Positions 53,683 to 64,000 of a stretch of 64,000 bases of DNA are shown here, piece by piece. Origin of the DNA: Leptospira adleri (lineage in GTDB: Bacteria; Spirochaetota; Leptospiria; Leptospirales; Leptospiraceae); the NCBI RefSeq assembly GCF_002811985.1, contig NZ_NPDU01000023.1:1-64000 (forward strand). The letters run 5' to 3'. The position numbers and the translations under genes were made by a program. A model generated the notes under the pieces. That model did not search any database, was not told the DNA's origin, and was given only the letters and a program-made list of their open reading frames with translations. Position 1 is the stretch's first letter, and the number at the start of each line of letters is the position of its first letter.

Positions 53683-53714
53683 ACGAAAGGTGAATCTGAC
53701 ATTAGCGCGAAATT

Positions 53715-55391
53715 TCATTCCTTCCAACCTGCGAAAAGCATTTTAAGATAAAAACCGCTCTCCGTGTTGAAAGATAATTTTGCGTGAAGTTGTAAGGAAA
53801 GCATATCGATCAATTTAAGACCGAGTCCGTTCTGCAACGTTTGCGCTCGGTCCCAATCGAAACCGGTTCCCGTATCTCTGTATTCCAATTCGACTTGCTC
53901 GTTCGTCTTTTTAAGTTCCAAAAAAATATCGCCCTTCTCCTGATCGGCAAACGCGTATTTTAAAGAATTGGTCAGGAGTTCGTTGAGAATCAAACCGATC
54001 GGAATCGCACGATCGATGGACATAAAAAAAGAATCTTCCAGATTGTGAATTCGAATCTTATCCGATTGTCCGTAGATCGAAAGCAGATTGGAGGAAAGGG
54101 AAAAATAATAACTTTTCAGATCGACCTTTGCAAGGTCGTCGGAACGATAGAGTTCCTCGTGAACGAGGGCAATCGATTTGACCCGCAACTCGCATTCCCG
54201 TAAAACTTTTTGTAAGTAAGGATCCTCGTTAAATTCGGAATGCAAGCTCAAAAGACTGGAAACAATCTGAAGATTGTTTTTTACTCGATGATGAATCTCC
54301 TGGAGCATCAGCTCTTTCTCCTTTAAGGAATCCTCCATCTTTTTCTGAATCAGCTTTCTCTCTCGAATGTCGCGCACAACGGCCAAAAGCCGGCCTTGTT
54401 CCAAACGAACGGCGTTGATCTCCACGGGAATTTGACTTCCATCCGCGCGTCGAATCACTCTTTCACGGATAAGAGTCGTTCCTTCTTCGAAGTCGAGATT
54501 GAGAGGAAGCACTTTGAGATTGTCCGAATCGATGATATCGAAAGCGGTCAACCGAAGCATCTCGTCCTTCGTATATCCGGTAAGTTCCAAGGACATCTGA
54601 TTCGCTTCCTCTATCGTTCCGTTGGAACCGATCAGAACGATACCGTCCGCTGCGAGCTCGATCAGGTTTCTGTATTTTTTTTCGCTCAGAGCGCGGGCTT
54701 CCAAGGCGCGGTTTCTTTCCGTCACGTCGTGAATGATGGAATAAAGATACGTTTTTCCGTTCAAAGAGATTGGACCTGAAAAAACTTCCACGTCCCTGTG
54801 GATTCCAGACTTCAATCGATGAATGAAATTGAAGTAGAGTCTGTTCTCCGAACTCGCGAGCAGCATTTCGGTTTTGATCTGTTCCGGGTTAAGGATATTG
54901 ATATCGCTGATTTTGAGTTTTAAAAATTCTTCTCTCGAAAATCCGTAGAACTCGAGCGCGGATTCGCTTACGTTGACGATACTTCCGGTTTCAGCGTCGA
55001 TGATGAGTTTGATCGCGAGATTCTTATGAAATATCTGGAAGAATAGATCCTCCATTCTTTGTTCGATTTTCGGCCGGAAGAATCTAAAAAGAAAAAGGTC
55101 TTCGCATAACAATTCTACGGATCCGTCCCAAAAGTTCTCCCTTCCTTTTCCATCGATTAATACGATCTTCCCTTTCCAGGGGAAATTCTCTTGGAGAATG
55201 GAATCCCAATTTTGAACGAGTTGGTGCGCGCGGAGATTTTCCAATTTTGGAGAATCTAGTTTTTCCAAAAGACAGGAATCGGCGCTCAAAATTTCCCCGT
55301 TCTTGCGCAGAAGAAGGTTCCACTGGGTTTCGGATTCTTGTCGGGAAGGAAACAATCCCCCGCTTGCGCTGTTTGGCTGGTTCGAACTCAT
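53715..55391 (-). CDS. Multi-PAS HisKA_2 histidine kinase
   Basis: The start at ATG 55391 (MSSNQPNSASG) is preferred over TTG 55436. The 558-residue cytoplasmic protein has an N-terminal degenerate PAS and two clear PAS domains (~125-235 and ~250-365, tails IIHDVTERNR and VVRDIRERKL). A HisKA_2 core follows with [20 protein letters not shown], then an HATPase with LNELLTNSLKYAF and RDTGTGFDWD. It is closely similar in layout to the kinases at 32494 and 47341. It may share a transcript with the cNMP-binding gene. Confidence 0.9.
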   Translation of the reverse strand: MSSNQPNSASGGLFPSRQESETQWNLLLRKNGEILSADSCLLEKLDSPKLENLRAHQLVQNWDSILQENFPWKGKIVLIDGKGRENFWDGSVELLCEDLFLFRFFRPKIEQRMEDLFFQIFHKNLAIKLIIDAETGSIVNVSESALEFYGFSREEFLKLKISDINILNPEQIKTEMLLASSENRLYFNFIHRLKSGIHRDVEVFSGPISLNGKTYLYSIIHDVTERNRALEARALSEKKYRNLIELAADGIVLIGSNGTIEEANQMSLELTGYTKDEMLRLTAFDIIDSDNLKVLPLNLDFEEGTTLIRERVIRRADGSQIPVEINAVRLEQGRLLAVVRDIRERKLIQKKMEDSLKEKELMLQEIHHRVKNNLQIVSSLLSLHSEFNEDPYLQKVLRECELRVKSIALVHEELYRSDDLAKVDLKSYYFSLSSNLLSIYGQSDKIRIHNLEDSFFMSIDRAIPIGLILNELLTNSLKYAFADQEKGDIFLELKKTNEQVELEYRDTGTGFDWDRAQTLQNGLGLKLIDMLSLQLHAKLSFNTESGFYLKMLFAGWKE

Positions 55392-55625
55392 GAAGACGGA
55401 ATCTCTTATTGGGATTAGCTTTCTATAATCCTGCAATTTAAAATTGGACTCATAAATCCGGAATCTTTTCAGATTCGCGCCGAATTCTTACAAAAAGGAT
55501 CTGAAAAGATCTCAGTTTTCATCGGATTTTATTCTAATCGTTAGAAAAAAGGATTTGCGCTCCCAGAAGTCCGAATCGAACTTGCAAGAAGTTGAAAAAT
55601 TATAGCGTTTGCTACAGGAAATTTT

Positions 55626-56852
55626 ATGGAATTCTTCACCCAAAACAAAGAATTATTCGGAATCCTGATGATGCCCGTTACCTACGGGTTTGTCGGCTGG
55701 TTCACCAACGTGGTCGCGTTGAAGATGACCTTCTATCCTCTGGAATTTGTGGGAATTCCTCCCTACCTAGGGTGGCAGGGAATCGTGCCGAAAAAATCCC
55801 AAAAGTTGGCCCTCAAATCCGTGAACATCATGACCGAACGTTTGATCAAGGTGGAGGACTTTTTTTCCAAGGTCGATCCGGATCAGTTGGAAAAAGAATT
55901 TCAACCGGTTTTGGATCAACTCATTCCGGAAGCGACTCGAGAAATCATACATCATATCAACCCGGCTCTCCGCTCCCGATTGGAAGGAGACGAGGAAGCG
56001 AAAATCATCGCCGGGGTTCAAAAAAAGAACGAACATACGGTTAAGAATATTATGATACAGGTAAAGGAGAACGTTTCAAGCGTATTCAACTTCAAGTCCC
56101 TCGTCCTTCGAAAACTTACGGGTCCGAACGTAAAACGGATCGTGGATATCTTTCAAGAAGTGGGAGCGAAAGAATTCAAATTTATAGAACACTGCGGATG
56201 GTATCTCGGAGGCGCGATGGGAATCTTACAAGCCCTCGCGTGGAATCTTTTTCCGTATTGGTGGACCCTTCCGATCCAGGGGGTTGTCGTCGGTTATATC
56301 ACGAACTGGGTGGCGCTCACGATGATCTTTCGACCTTTGTACGAAAAAAAAATCGGCCCCGTACGCTATCAGGGACTTTTTCTCAAACGTCAAGAGGACG
56401 TATCTAAAAAGTATTCCAACGTATTTGCGACTCAGGTTTTGACCGCGAGAAACGTTCTCGAAGAAATTTTATACAAGCGCGCGGCCCGTTCTCTCGTAGA
56501 AACGATCCAATCGGAAACGGAATCTGCGGTGCAACGTCTTCACTTGAACGGGACTTTGGACAAAGAAAACAGCAACGAAAATTCCGAATTCGAAACTTCC
56601 AAAAAGGAAGTGATCGCAAGGGTTTCCGATTCGTTAGCGAACAGTTCCAATAAACTCGAAACATACATGGGAAGAGCGATGTCGATCGAGAACAATATGT
56701 TCAAAAGAATGAAGGATCTGCCTCCGGAAGAATTCGAACCCATCCTTCGTTCCGCGTTTCAAGAAGACGAATACGTTTTGATTTTGATCGGTTCCGTTTT
56801 GGGCGCAATCGTGGGTCTTTTCCAAGGGATTTATATGCTCTATGTTTCTTAA
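55626..56852 (+). CDS. DUF445 family membrane protein
   Basis: This 408-residue protein begins LFGILMMPVTYGFVGWFTNVVALKM. A mirror segment near residue 200 has VVVGYITNWVALTMIFRP, and both carry the DUF445 GxxTNxxAxxM pattern followed by a GIVPKKS or LFLKRQEDV loop. Hydrophobic segments occur at the N-terminus, the middle and the C-terminus (ILIGSVLGAIVGLFQGIY). The function of the family is unknown. The following small gene starts only 13 bp after the stop. Confidence 0.85.
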   Translation: MEFFTQNKELFGILMMPVTYGFVGWFTNVVALKMTFYPLEFVGIPPYLGWQGIVPKKSQKLALKSVNIMTERLIKVEDFFSKVDPDQLEKEFQPVLDQLIPEATREIIHHINPALRSRLEGDEEAKIIAGVQKKNEHTVKNIMIQVKENVSSVFNFKSLVLRKLTGPNVKRIVDIFQEVGAKEFKFIEHCGWYLGGAMGILQALAWNLFPYWWTLPIQGVVVGYITNWVALTMIFRPLYEKKIGPVRYQGLFLKRQEDVSKKYSNVFATQVLTARNVLEEILYKRAARSLVETIQSETESAVQRLHLNGTLDKENSNENSEFETSKKEVIARVSDSLANSSNKLETYMGRAMSIENNMFKRMKDLPPEEFEPILRSAFQEDEYVLILIGSVLGAIVGLFQGIYMLYVS

Positions 56853-56865
56853 AGAAGAGGATAGA

Positions 56866-57171
56866 ATGAAAACCATCCGATTAACCGAAGATTCTCCCGA
56901 ACTCTTCCTCAAAAAAATGCGGAAGGCATTGAGCGGAAAAGAATTAGGTTCCATCGTTAGCTTTCATCTTGAGGATCAAAAACTTACGATCCGGTTCGCG
57001 GGTTTCGGAGAATCCAAGATCTGGTATTCGATCCGAAAATCGGAAGACGGTTTCGAGGCGATCAAGCTCAAAGAAAAGATATCCTTCACTCACCTCGCCT
57101 TTCGTTCCGGGATAGAATCGGAATTAAGAAGCTTGATGGAACGCTTCGGAGCGGAAATATCGGACGAATGA
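56866..57171 (+). CDS. Small hypothetical protein
   Basis: The ATG at 56866 follows AAGAGGA and is preferred over a TTG-type start at 56842 that would overlap the DUF445 gene. The 101-residue acidic/basic protein has no signal or membrane segment: MKTIRLTEDSPELFLKKM, then beta-like strands SIVSFHLEDQKLTIRFAGFG. I recognise no family. It overlaps the next hydrolase gene by four bases (ATGA), so the three genes 55626-58160 form an operon. Confidence 0.7.
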   Translation: MKTIRLTEDSPELFLKKMRKALSGKELGSIVSFHLEDQKLTIRFAGFGESKIWYSIRKSEDGFEAIKLKEKISFTHLAFRSGIESELRSLMERFGAEISDE

Positions 57172-58160
57172 AGAATCGGACTCTTACTTCGAATCCAAAA
57201 AATATTTCAAAACGATTACAAATCCCGATCGGAGATTCTCAGGTGATAGCGGCGGAAGTTTACGGCGTGTTTCCGTTTTCAAAAAATTCTCCGGCGCCGG
57301 TAATTTGTATTCACGGTCTTACCGGAAATCTGATGAACTTCGCCCCTCTCGCGAGAGATCTTGTCAAACAAGGCCTGACCGTAATCACATACGATCTCCG
57401 CGGACGGGGAGAATCTTCCAAGCCGAGCATAACGTATTCCCACGATCTGCACTCGAACGACCTTTTGAAAATCGCGGATTTTTTGAAGATCGAAAAAGCG
57501 AACCTACTCGCCCATTCCCTCGGCTGCTGGATCTCTCTAACGTTCGCAAAAAAGTTTCCCCAAAGAACCGGTAAACTCTGCCTGATCGACGGAGGCGGAC
57601 AACTTTCGATCCCGAGAAAAATTTCCAATCTTCTGATGATCCAAGAGTCCTTACAAAGATTGGGGAAAATATTTTCTTCAAAAGAGGAATATCTGGCTCT
57701 CGCGAAAAAATCCCCCATCCTGAGTTCCTGGAACCAAGATGTTGCCAATTTTCTAATATACGAATTGGAACCGGTCCAAGAAGGAAAAAACATTTCCTTT
57801 CGCTGCAACATTCCCGAGCAAGTCGTCGATTCCGAATTGATTCAAATGGGAGGCGCGAGAAATCCGAAAAGGATTTTTACAAACTTTCTGAAAAGTCCGA
57901 TTCAAAGCGTTCGAATATTAAGAAAGAATCGAGTCCTTCCCTATTCTCAGATTTCCGCGCCGGCTTTGATCATCCGTGCGGGAAAGCCCAATTTTAAAAA
58001 AGGAGACGAGTTGCTTCCCGATTCCGCGATCGCTATCTTTCAAAGGTTTTGGAAGAATGCGGTGTTTCTCACCCTACCGGATAAAAATCACTACGAGGCG
58101 ATTCTTCTTCCGGATTTAAAACGGGACGAAACCATCGCCTGGTTTTTTTCAAAAACCTAA
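57168..58160 (+). CDS. Alpha/beta-hydrolase
   Basis: This 330-residue serine hydrolase lacks a signal peptide. It has ICIHGLTGNLMNFAPLA, YDLRGRGESSKP, the nucleophile elbow AHSLGCWIS, and a likely base His in DKNHYEAILLP. It is coupled to the preceding small gene by a four-base overlap and is convergent with pgsW. The substrate is unknown. Confidence 0.83.
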   Translation: MKNRTLTSNPKNISKRLQIPIGDSQVIAAEVYGVFPFSKNSPAPVICIHGLTGNLMNFAPLARDLVKQGLTVITYDLRGRGESSKPSITYSHDLHSNDLLKIADFLKIEKANLLAHSLGCWISLTFAKKFPQRTGKLCLIDGGGQLSIPRKISNLLMIQESLQRLGKIFSSKEEYLALAKKSPILSSWNQDVANFLIYELEPVQEGKNISFRCNIPEQVVDSELIQMGGARNPKRIFTNFLKSPIQSVRILRKNRVLPYSQISAPALIIRAGKPNFKKGDELLPDSAIAIFQRFWKNAVFLTLPDKNHYEAILLPDLKRDETIAWFFSKT

Positions 58161-58164
58161 TCCT

Positions 58165-59265
58165 TCAAAGACGGATCGTATTCTCTTCTTCTCTTTCTCC
58201 CTGCGAAATCCAACGAGAAAACTTAAAAATTAGAAATCCCATCAGAACAAAAAAGAAACCCGCCAACCAACGATTGATTTTTTTCGAGTAGAGAAGATTG
58301 GAAGTTCCCGGTTTTGCGATTCGCCCTTTTTCATAACGCATTGCGGATTCTTCGGAGATGGATTCGATTCCGACGACGTGAAGGACCGGAATTTTTTTTT
58401 CGAGATAGTGTTTCAAAATCGAATCCGGCAATTCGGAAAATTCTTTCATTTCCCGAACGAGACCTTTCGGAATTTTCTTTTTCCCCAAACTGGTTCCGGT
58501 GGAAACGGTTCCGCCGCCCACGTTGACGTAAAGAAGTACATTCTGTTTTTCGTATATACCGATTCTTTTAATAAGCGAATCTTCAAAAGAGTTCACGGAC
58601 AAATACGGGTACCCGTTTTTCAGAATCGTTTCTCGAATCCGTCTTACTCCGAGTTCTTCGATTCCGATCCCTTGATCGTCGATTCCACCCGTAGAAAAAG
58701 CCCGCGCCCTTTGCAGGATCAAACCTTCTCGAAACAAAAGATTCTCCAATTCGGGCCACAGAAGATCGGGAAGATTGGCTCCGTATTGGGAGGAAGAAAC
58801 GCTTCCGATGACGTTCACTTTTAAACCCATCGCATCCGCGGCGGAGTAAAAAGCGATATTCAGAGCGGGAAAGGAACCGGATATCCCGGCGGCGATCTCG
58901 TCTCCTTTTTTTAAACCGGCTTTCAAAAACTGATCCGCGAACCAAGCCGCAAAATCCGGATGAACCGAAGCCTGTTTAGAAGTAAGTTTTCCGGAAGAAC
59001 TCGTAACCGATGAAAGTTCAGCTCCGATCAAACCGGAATGGCTCGGATCCAAAGCGGGATCGATCGTTAACCCTTTTTTATTTCTATACTCGGCGATCCT
59101 TTGAAAACATCGATAGGCTCGTCGACTCGCGTTTTCTTTGATTTCGAATCCGGAGACCGGACTTACGATCGGAAAAAATTCTACGATTGCACAGAACAAG
59201 ATCGAAAGAAACGCAAGAAACGAGGTCAAAAGCGCGGAACGTCTCCGAAAAATCCAAACTTTCAT
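58165..59265 (-). CDS. pgsW: Poly-gamma-glutamate system protein PgsW
   Basis: The start at ATG 59265 (MKVWIFRRRSALLTSFL) overlaps the pgsC stop as ATGA and is chosen over an extension to 59406 that would lie inside pgsC. The 366-residue protein has N- and C-terminal hydrophobic anchors (ALLTSFLAFLSILFC; WLAGFFFVLMGFLIF). Between them is a soluble region with GLIGAELSSVTSSSG, GISGSFPALNIAFYSAADAMG and NVGGGTVSTGTSLG, matching the PgsW family found with pgsB and pgsC. Its exact role in poly-gamma-glutamate export is not established. Confidence 0.82.
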   Translation of the reverse strand: MKVWIFRRRSALLTSFLAFLSILFCAIVEFFPIVSPVSGFEIKENASRRAYRCFQRIAEYRNKKGLTIDPALDPSHSGLIGAELSSVTSSSGKLTSKQASVHPDFAAWFADQFLKAGLKKGDEIAAGISGSFPALNIAFYSAADAMGLKVNVIGSVSSSQYGANLPDLLWPELENLLFREGLILQRARAFSTGGIDDQGIGIEELGVRRIRETILKNGYPYLSVNSFEDSLIKRIGIYEKQNVLLYVNVGGGTVSTGTSLGKKKIPKGLVREMKEFSELPDSILKHYLEKKIPVLHVVGIESISEESAMRYEKGRIAKPGTSNLLYSKKINRWLAGFFFVLMGFLIFKFSRWISQGEREEENTIRL

Positions 59266-59720
59266 GGGGAAAAAGTTTCCCCCAAAAGACCAAGGAGTAA
59301 TAGCCTTACCAAGGAAGAACACAAAACCGTAGCCGATATCGTCCGAAAAAAACCTTGTTTTTCCGCGGAGATCGCGATCAAACCGGGTAAAATATGACCG
59401 ATCCATCTATATTCTAAATTTATTATGGATTCAAAGTGTGCTTTTCCTATTTCCTGAGAAATCAAAGAGATCAAAATCGAAACCAAAAGAAAGAACGCGG
59501 TCTTTCTTTGACCAAAGGATAAAAAAGAAGTCTCTAAGATTCTATAGACGGCGAGGGTGAGCAGAGAGTTCGTAAAAAGAAGGAGCAGGGTCCAGGGTTG
59601 CAAAAAACAAAAAGCTACGTAACCCGGAACCACCCAACCGCCGGGAGAAAGCCCGGTCTTTTCCCAAAGAAAAAATCCGAGAAAAATTCCGATTCCGATC
59701 GATAGGGTCAGGATTTCCAT
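59262..59720 (-). CDS. pgsC: Poly-gamma-glutamate biosynthesis membrane protein PgsC/CapC
   Basis: This 152-residue protein with about four or five membrane segments opens GIGIFLGFFLWEKTGLSPGGWVVPGYVA, the CapC signature, and closes FRTISATVLCSSLVRLLLLG. With PgsB it forms the membrane ligase complex that polymerises and exports poly-gamma-glutamate. It overlaps pgsB by 13 bp and pgsW by 4 bp, so all three are tightly coupled. Confidence 0.88.
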   Translation of the reverse strand: MEILTLSIGIGIFLGFFLWEKTGLSPGGWVVPGYVAFCFLQPWTLLLLFTNSLLTLAVYRILETSFLSFGQRKTAFFLLVSILISLISQEIGKAHFESIINLEYRWIGHILPGLIAISAEKQGFFRTISATVLCSSLVRLLLLGLLGETFSP

Positions 59721-60895
59721 TCTTCATCCCGAACCTTGGATAATAACGCGCATTGATTTTCGAGCCAGCCCCTGCCCTCTCCTTCGTAATTTCCGGCCCC
59801 GATCCAAATCTGCGAATTTTGAATATTCCAATTCCATTGTATATCATCGGAAGTTCTTTTCCGTATCAGCTTTCCGTTTCCTTTGTAAGCCGAGGAAAAA
59901 ATTCCGTAACCGGGCCCGAAAAAGTAGATATTTTCCAAGTCGGAGATTTTTGAAAAAAAAGAGGCGAATTCGACGGTTCTCACCGGTCTTTCTTTTTTAG
60001 AATTAAACACCACATTGACCCTTTCCGAAGGAAACCGGTCCCGAAAGGATCGATAGATTTTTTCCCAGGAGATGATATCGTTTGCCGCGAATGCAAATAT
60101 AAAACGTTGTTTTGTTTCGTTTAACGAAAATTCCTCCGTACGAAGCGCGCCGCAATCCGGAACCGTCTTGGATATTCCCCGAAGGATCACAGACTCTTCT
60201 ATTCCGAGGATTTCGCAGACGGAAGCTGCGATCTCTATATTCTCTTTGTGTTCCGCATAACGCATAGAACTTGCAATTTTCTGAATGGATTCTTCCGAAA
60301 TATTCGGAACTCCGAGCGCAGGTTTCGTGTTTTTTCCGGAAGTGAAACTTCTCCAATCCAAATCTTCCAAAGACCGCCCGTAGACGATCGTTCCGTTAGT
60401 CGGAACGGTGCGCAAAAAACCGTCGAGAATCTTCCCTTGGGAATCCGCGTATTCTCCGTGATCGGGGCGTAGGTTTGTGATTACAGTGTGGGTGGCTTTC
60501 AGGAGGAGCCTTTCCGAGTCCTTCTGATACTCAGGTTGGACCGCCATACATTCCACGACGACCGCTACTGCGCTTTGCGCTTTTTTTGGGGAGACAAAGT
60601 TCAAAAACGCGATCTGTTCTGAAATCGAAATCTTATTTCTAAAAATTCTTTTTTCGCTTCGATCCGGAAACAAAAGACTAGGCGCGGAGCCTGTGGTCTT
60701 TGCAAACGCGTTCCATCCCGCTTCAACGAGGATCGAATGGATGAGACGGGTCACGGAAGACTTTCCTCTGGTTCCGTTTACGTGGATTCGAATCGGAATG
60801 CTCGGCAAAGATTCGGAGTGTTTTCTTTTTTCGAGAATGAGAAAACAAAAAAAGATAAAAAAGAAAACGGACAAGATCGAAATCGGGAAGATCAT
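59708..60895 (-). CDS. pgsB: Poly-gamma-glutamate synthase PgsB/CapB
   Basis: This ATP-dependent amide ligase adds glutamate through its gamma-carboxyl. The 395-residue protein has an N-terminal membrane segment (~3-20) and a Mur-ligase-like P-loop NGTRGKSSVTRLI (G41-S46). The family blocks are VVVECMAVQPEYQ, ATHTVITNLRPDHGEYADS and DVPD-like KTVPDCGALR. It starts six bases after the PAS-PP2C phosphatase stop, with no strong ribosome site of its own, so translation is probably coupled. No pgsA/capA export or hydrolase gene lies nearby in the window. Confidence 0.9.
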   Translation of the reverse strand: MIFPISILSVFFFIFFCFLILEKRKHSESLPSIPIRIHVNGTRGKSSVTRLIHSILVEAGWNAFAKTTGSAPSLLFPDRSEKRIFRNKISISEQIAFLNFVSPKKAQSAVAVVVECMAVQPEYQKDSERLLLKATHTVITNLRPDHGEYADSQGKILDGFLRTVPTNGTIVYGRSLEDLDWRSFTSGKNTKPALGVPNISEESIQKIASSMRYAEHKENIEIAASVCEILGIEESVILRGISKTVPDCGALRTEEFSLNETKQRFIFAFAANDIISWEKIYRSFRDRFPSERVNVVFNSKKERPVRTVEFASFFSKISDLENIYFFGPGYGIFSSAYKGNGKLIRKRTSDDIQWNWNIQNSQIWIGAGNYEGEGRGWLENQCALLSKVRDEEWKS

Positions 60896-60901
60896 ATTGG
60901 T

Positions 60902-62161
<1,260 letters not shown>

Positions 62162-62220
62162 AGCGTGTCGGAAGAGAGTCTATTAAAATGAGGCCCGCCG
62201 CTCTTAAAGTCAAGGATCTT

Positions 62221-63336
62221 TCAGAAAGATTCCGGAAGATCCACGTAAAAGCGAGTAGAACCTTTTTCGGATTCGAAAGAAAGTTCTCCCCCCATTTCCC
62301 GGACCAGGTTGTAGGAAACGGTTAGTCCGAGGCCCGTACCTTTTCCGATTTCCTTGGTCGTATAAAACGGATCAAAGAGTTTATGTCTGTTTTCTTCGGG
62401 GATTCCGATCCCGGAATCTTCTACGATTGTTCTTACGAACGTCCTTCCGCCTTTTTGGATCTTCGTCCAAGAAACCCGCAGAGTTTTTTCCATCGTAGAA
62501 TCCGGATTACTTTCGATCGCGTCTTTGGCGTTTGTTAGAAGATTGAGATAGACCTGTCTGAGTCTTCCCGCGGAGCAAACCGCGTAGACCGGAGTATCCA
62601 AATCCGGAACCAAGGTGAAGATTCCCGATTTTCGAAAACCGTTCTTCAATAGTCCGAATGTGCAGCAAAAGATCGAAGTCAGATCGTGAATTTTGGCTTC
62701 TTCTTTTTCCAAACGAGTAAAGGTAAGCATGTCCCGAACGATCTCGGAAATTCGATTGCTTTCCTGTAAAATGATTCCGGCGTATTTTCGGAGCGGATTT
62801 CCGCTTTCAATTCCGTTGAATACCATTTCGGCGTAGTTGATCACGCCCATCAGAGGATTGTTGATTTCGTGCGCGACTCCGGCGGAAAGAGTTCCGATCG
62901 CTTCTAATTTTTGTCTTTGCACCCAAGAATCGCTCGGCTTTTCCAAACCTGCGAGGGAAGAATCCAAGGAAGAATTTGAAGAAAGAGCCCCCGTCGAAAA
63001 CTGGGAAGGTTCCAAATAAGCGAAAATCTGAAGTTCTTCCGGATCGAACGCAAAGGAAACTGAATAATCTTTTTGAGAACCGTCTTTTGCGAGGATAAGA
63101 ATTTCGTATGTGGGATTGTTTTCTAAATGTTTGAGATCGGGCCAAAGAGAAGGATCCGAAAAATCGGGAATTCTACTTTTGAAATCGCAGATGGATCCCC
63201 AGTTTTGACGATCCTCCAATTCCTCTTTCGTAAAACCGGAAGTTTTGCAAAAGGCGGAATTCGCCTTTTTGATCAGGAAGGTTGGCTCTAAGATACAGGC
63301 CGGAACCGGGGAAAGTTCAAAAAAGTTGTAGGACAT
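62221..63336 (-). CDS. PAS histidine kinase (HisKA type)
   Basis: This 371-residue cytoplasmic kinase has a PAS domain (~5-110, VPACILEPTFLIKKANSAF), a HisKA domain with LSAGVAHEINNPLMGVINYA, and an HATPase with NLLTNAKDAIE, VEDSGIGIPEE, FDPFYTTKEIGKGTGLGL. It lacks a receiver and no response regulator is adjacent. It is the first gene of the reverse-strand block leading through the phosphatase into pgsBCW. Confidence 0.92.
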   Translation of the reverse strand: MSYNFFELSPVPACILEPTFLIKKANSAFCKTSGFTKEELEDRQNWGSICDFKSRIPDFSDPSLWPDLKHLENNPTYEILILAKDGSQKDYSVSFAFDPEELQIFAYLEPSQFSTGALSSNSSLDSSLAGLEKPSDSWVQRQKLEAIGTLSAGVAHEINNPLMGVINYAEMVFNGIESGNPLRKYAGIILQESNRISEIVRDMLTFTRLEKEEAKIHDLTSIFCCTFGLLKNGFRKSGIFTLVPDLDTPVYAVCSAGRLRQVYLNLLTNAKDAIESNPDSTMEKTLRVSWTKIQKGGRTFVRTIVEDSGIGIPEENRHKLFDPFYTTKEIGKGTGLGLTVSYNLVREMGGELSFESEKGSTRFYVDLPESF

Positions 63337-63453
63337 CCGATTCTAAGCGTTCACGGTTTGGAAAGCTCCTCCAATCTGTGAGGATTAGAATCGGAAATGG
63401 ATTAGAATCTAACGTCAGAACCCGGTAAAATCTGTTTCAAAACGATAGAATGT

Positions 63454-64000
<547 letters not shown>

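Noticed and set aside
59266..59406. 47-residue N-terminal extension of PgsW
   Set aside because: It would lie almost wholly inside pgsC; the ATGA overlap at 59262-59265 gives a standard coupled start with a membrane anchor.

Overview
The window looks like chromosomal DNA of a Leptospira, most likely from the pathogen-related clade. The main evidence is a close match, from memory, to the leptospiral lipoprotein LipL31. Supporting signs are many spirochaete-style lipoproteins with leptospiral lipoboxes, an abundance of PAS/HisKA_2 sensor kinases, and TTG/GTG/ATG start usage. The species call is inference; no database search was possible. No rRNA, tRNA, insertion sequence, phage or CRISPR array was recognised.

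Layout. (1) 1-447 is a fold-back: 75-bp inverted arms flank a reverse-strand cysS 3' end, and the RNA 2'-O-methyltransferase gene that normally follows cysS is split head-to-head at the junction. (2) 1174-6068 carries two lipoproteins, a lipase-like hydrolase and a 1114-residue protein ending in seven ~53-residue repeats (probable beta-propeller). (3) 6772-21086 is a tight reverse-strand run in the order hisD, panC, mfd, lipL31, uppP, lptD-like, polyprenyl-phosphate sugar transferase, gatC, gatA, hisF. It mixes histidine and pantothenate synthesis, repair, tRNA amidation and envelope assembly. (4) 21187-29957 holds exonuclease III, two small Cys-rich secreted proteins, a methyltransferase, a DUF302 protein, a membrane AraC regulator, a fatty-acid-hydroxylase-family enzyme, an epoxide-hydrolase-like enzyme and glycerate 2-kinase. 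(5) 29962-35114 is signalling genes around a three-gene periplasmic copper cassette containing a 13-Cys Csp1-like copper-storage protein.

(6) 36005-45182 contains a cyclophilin and then a transmembrane adenylate cyclase overlapping a FecR/Fn3-repeat protein and a DUF5683-like protein, followed by a beta-helix lipoprotein. (7) 45414-55391 holds an ABC-F ATPase, three more sensor kinases, a hydrolase and a stand-alone cyclic-nucleotide-binding protein. (8) 55626-58160 is a DUF445 membrane protein, a small unknown protein and a hydrolase. (9) 58165-63336 is a reverse-strand block: sensor kinase, PAS-PP2C phosphatase, then pgsB-pgsC-pgsW for poly-gamma-glutamate polymerisation and export. The window ends with a secreted FKBP overlapping an unfinished upstream gene.

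Two themes stand out. One is envelope and surface-polymer construction (lptD, uppP, sugar transferase, LipL31, pgsBCW). The other is dense signal transduction (six histidine kinases, a diguanylate cyclase, an adenylate cyclase, a PP2C phosphatase). The most promising systems to pursue are the phosphatase-linked poly-gamma-glutamate operon, the cyclase-FecR-DUF5683 trio, and LipL31 as a possible SurA-like partner of LptD.
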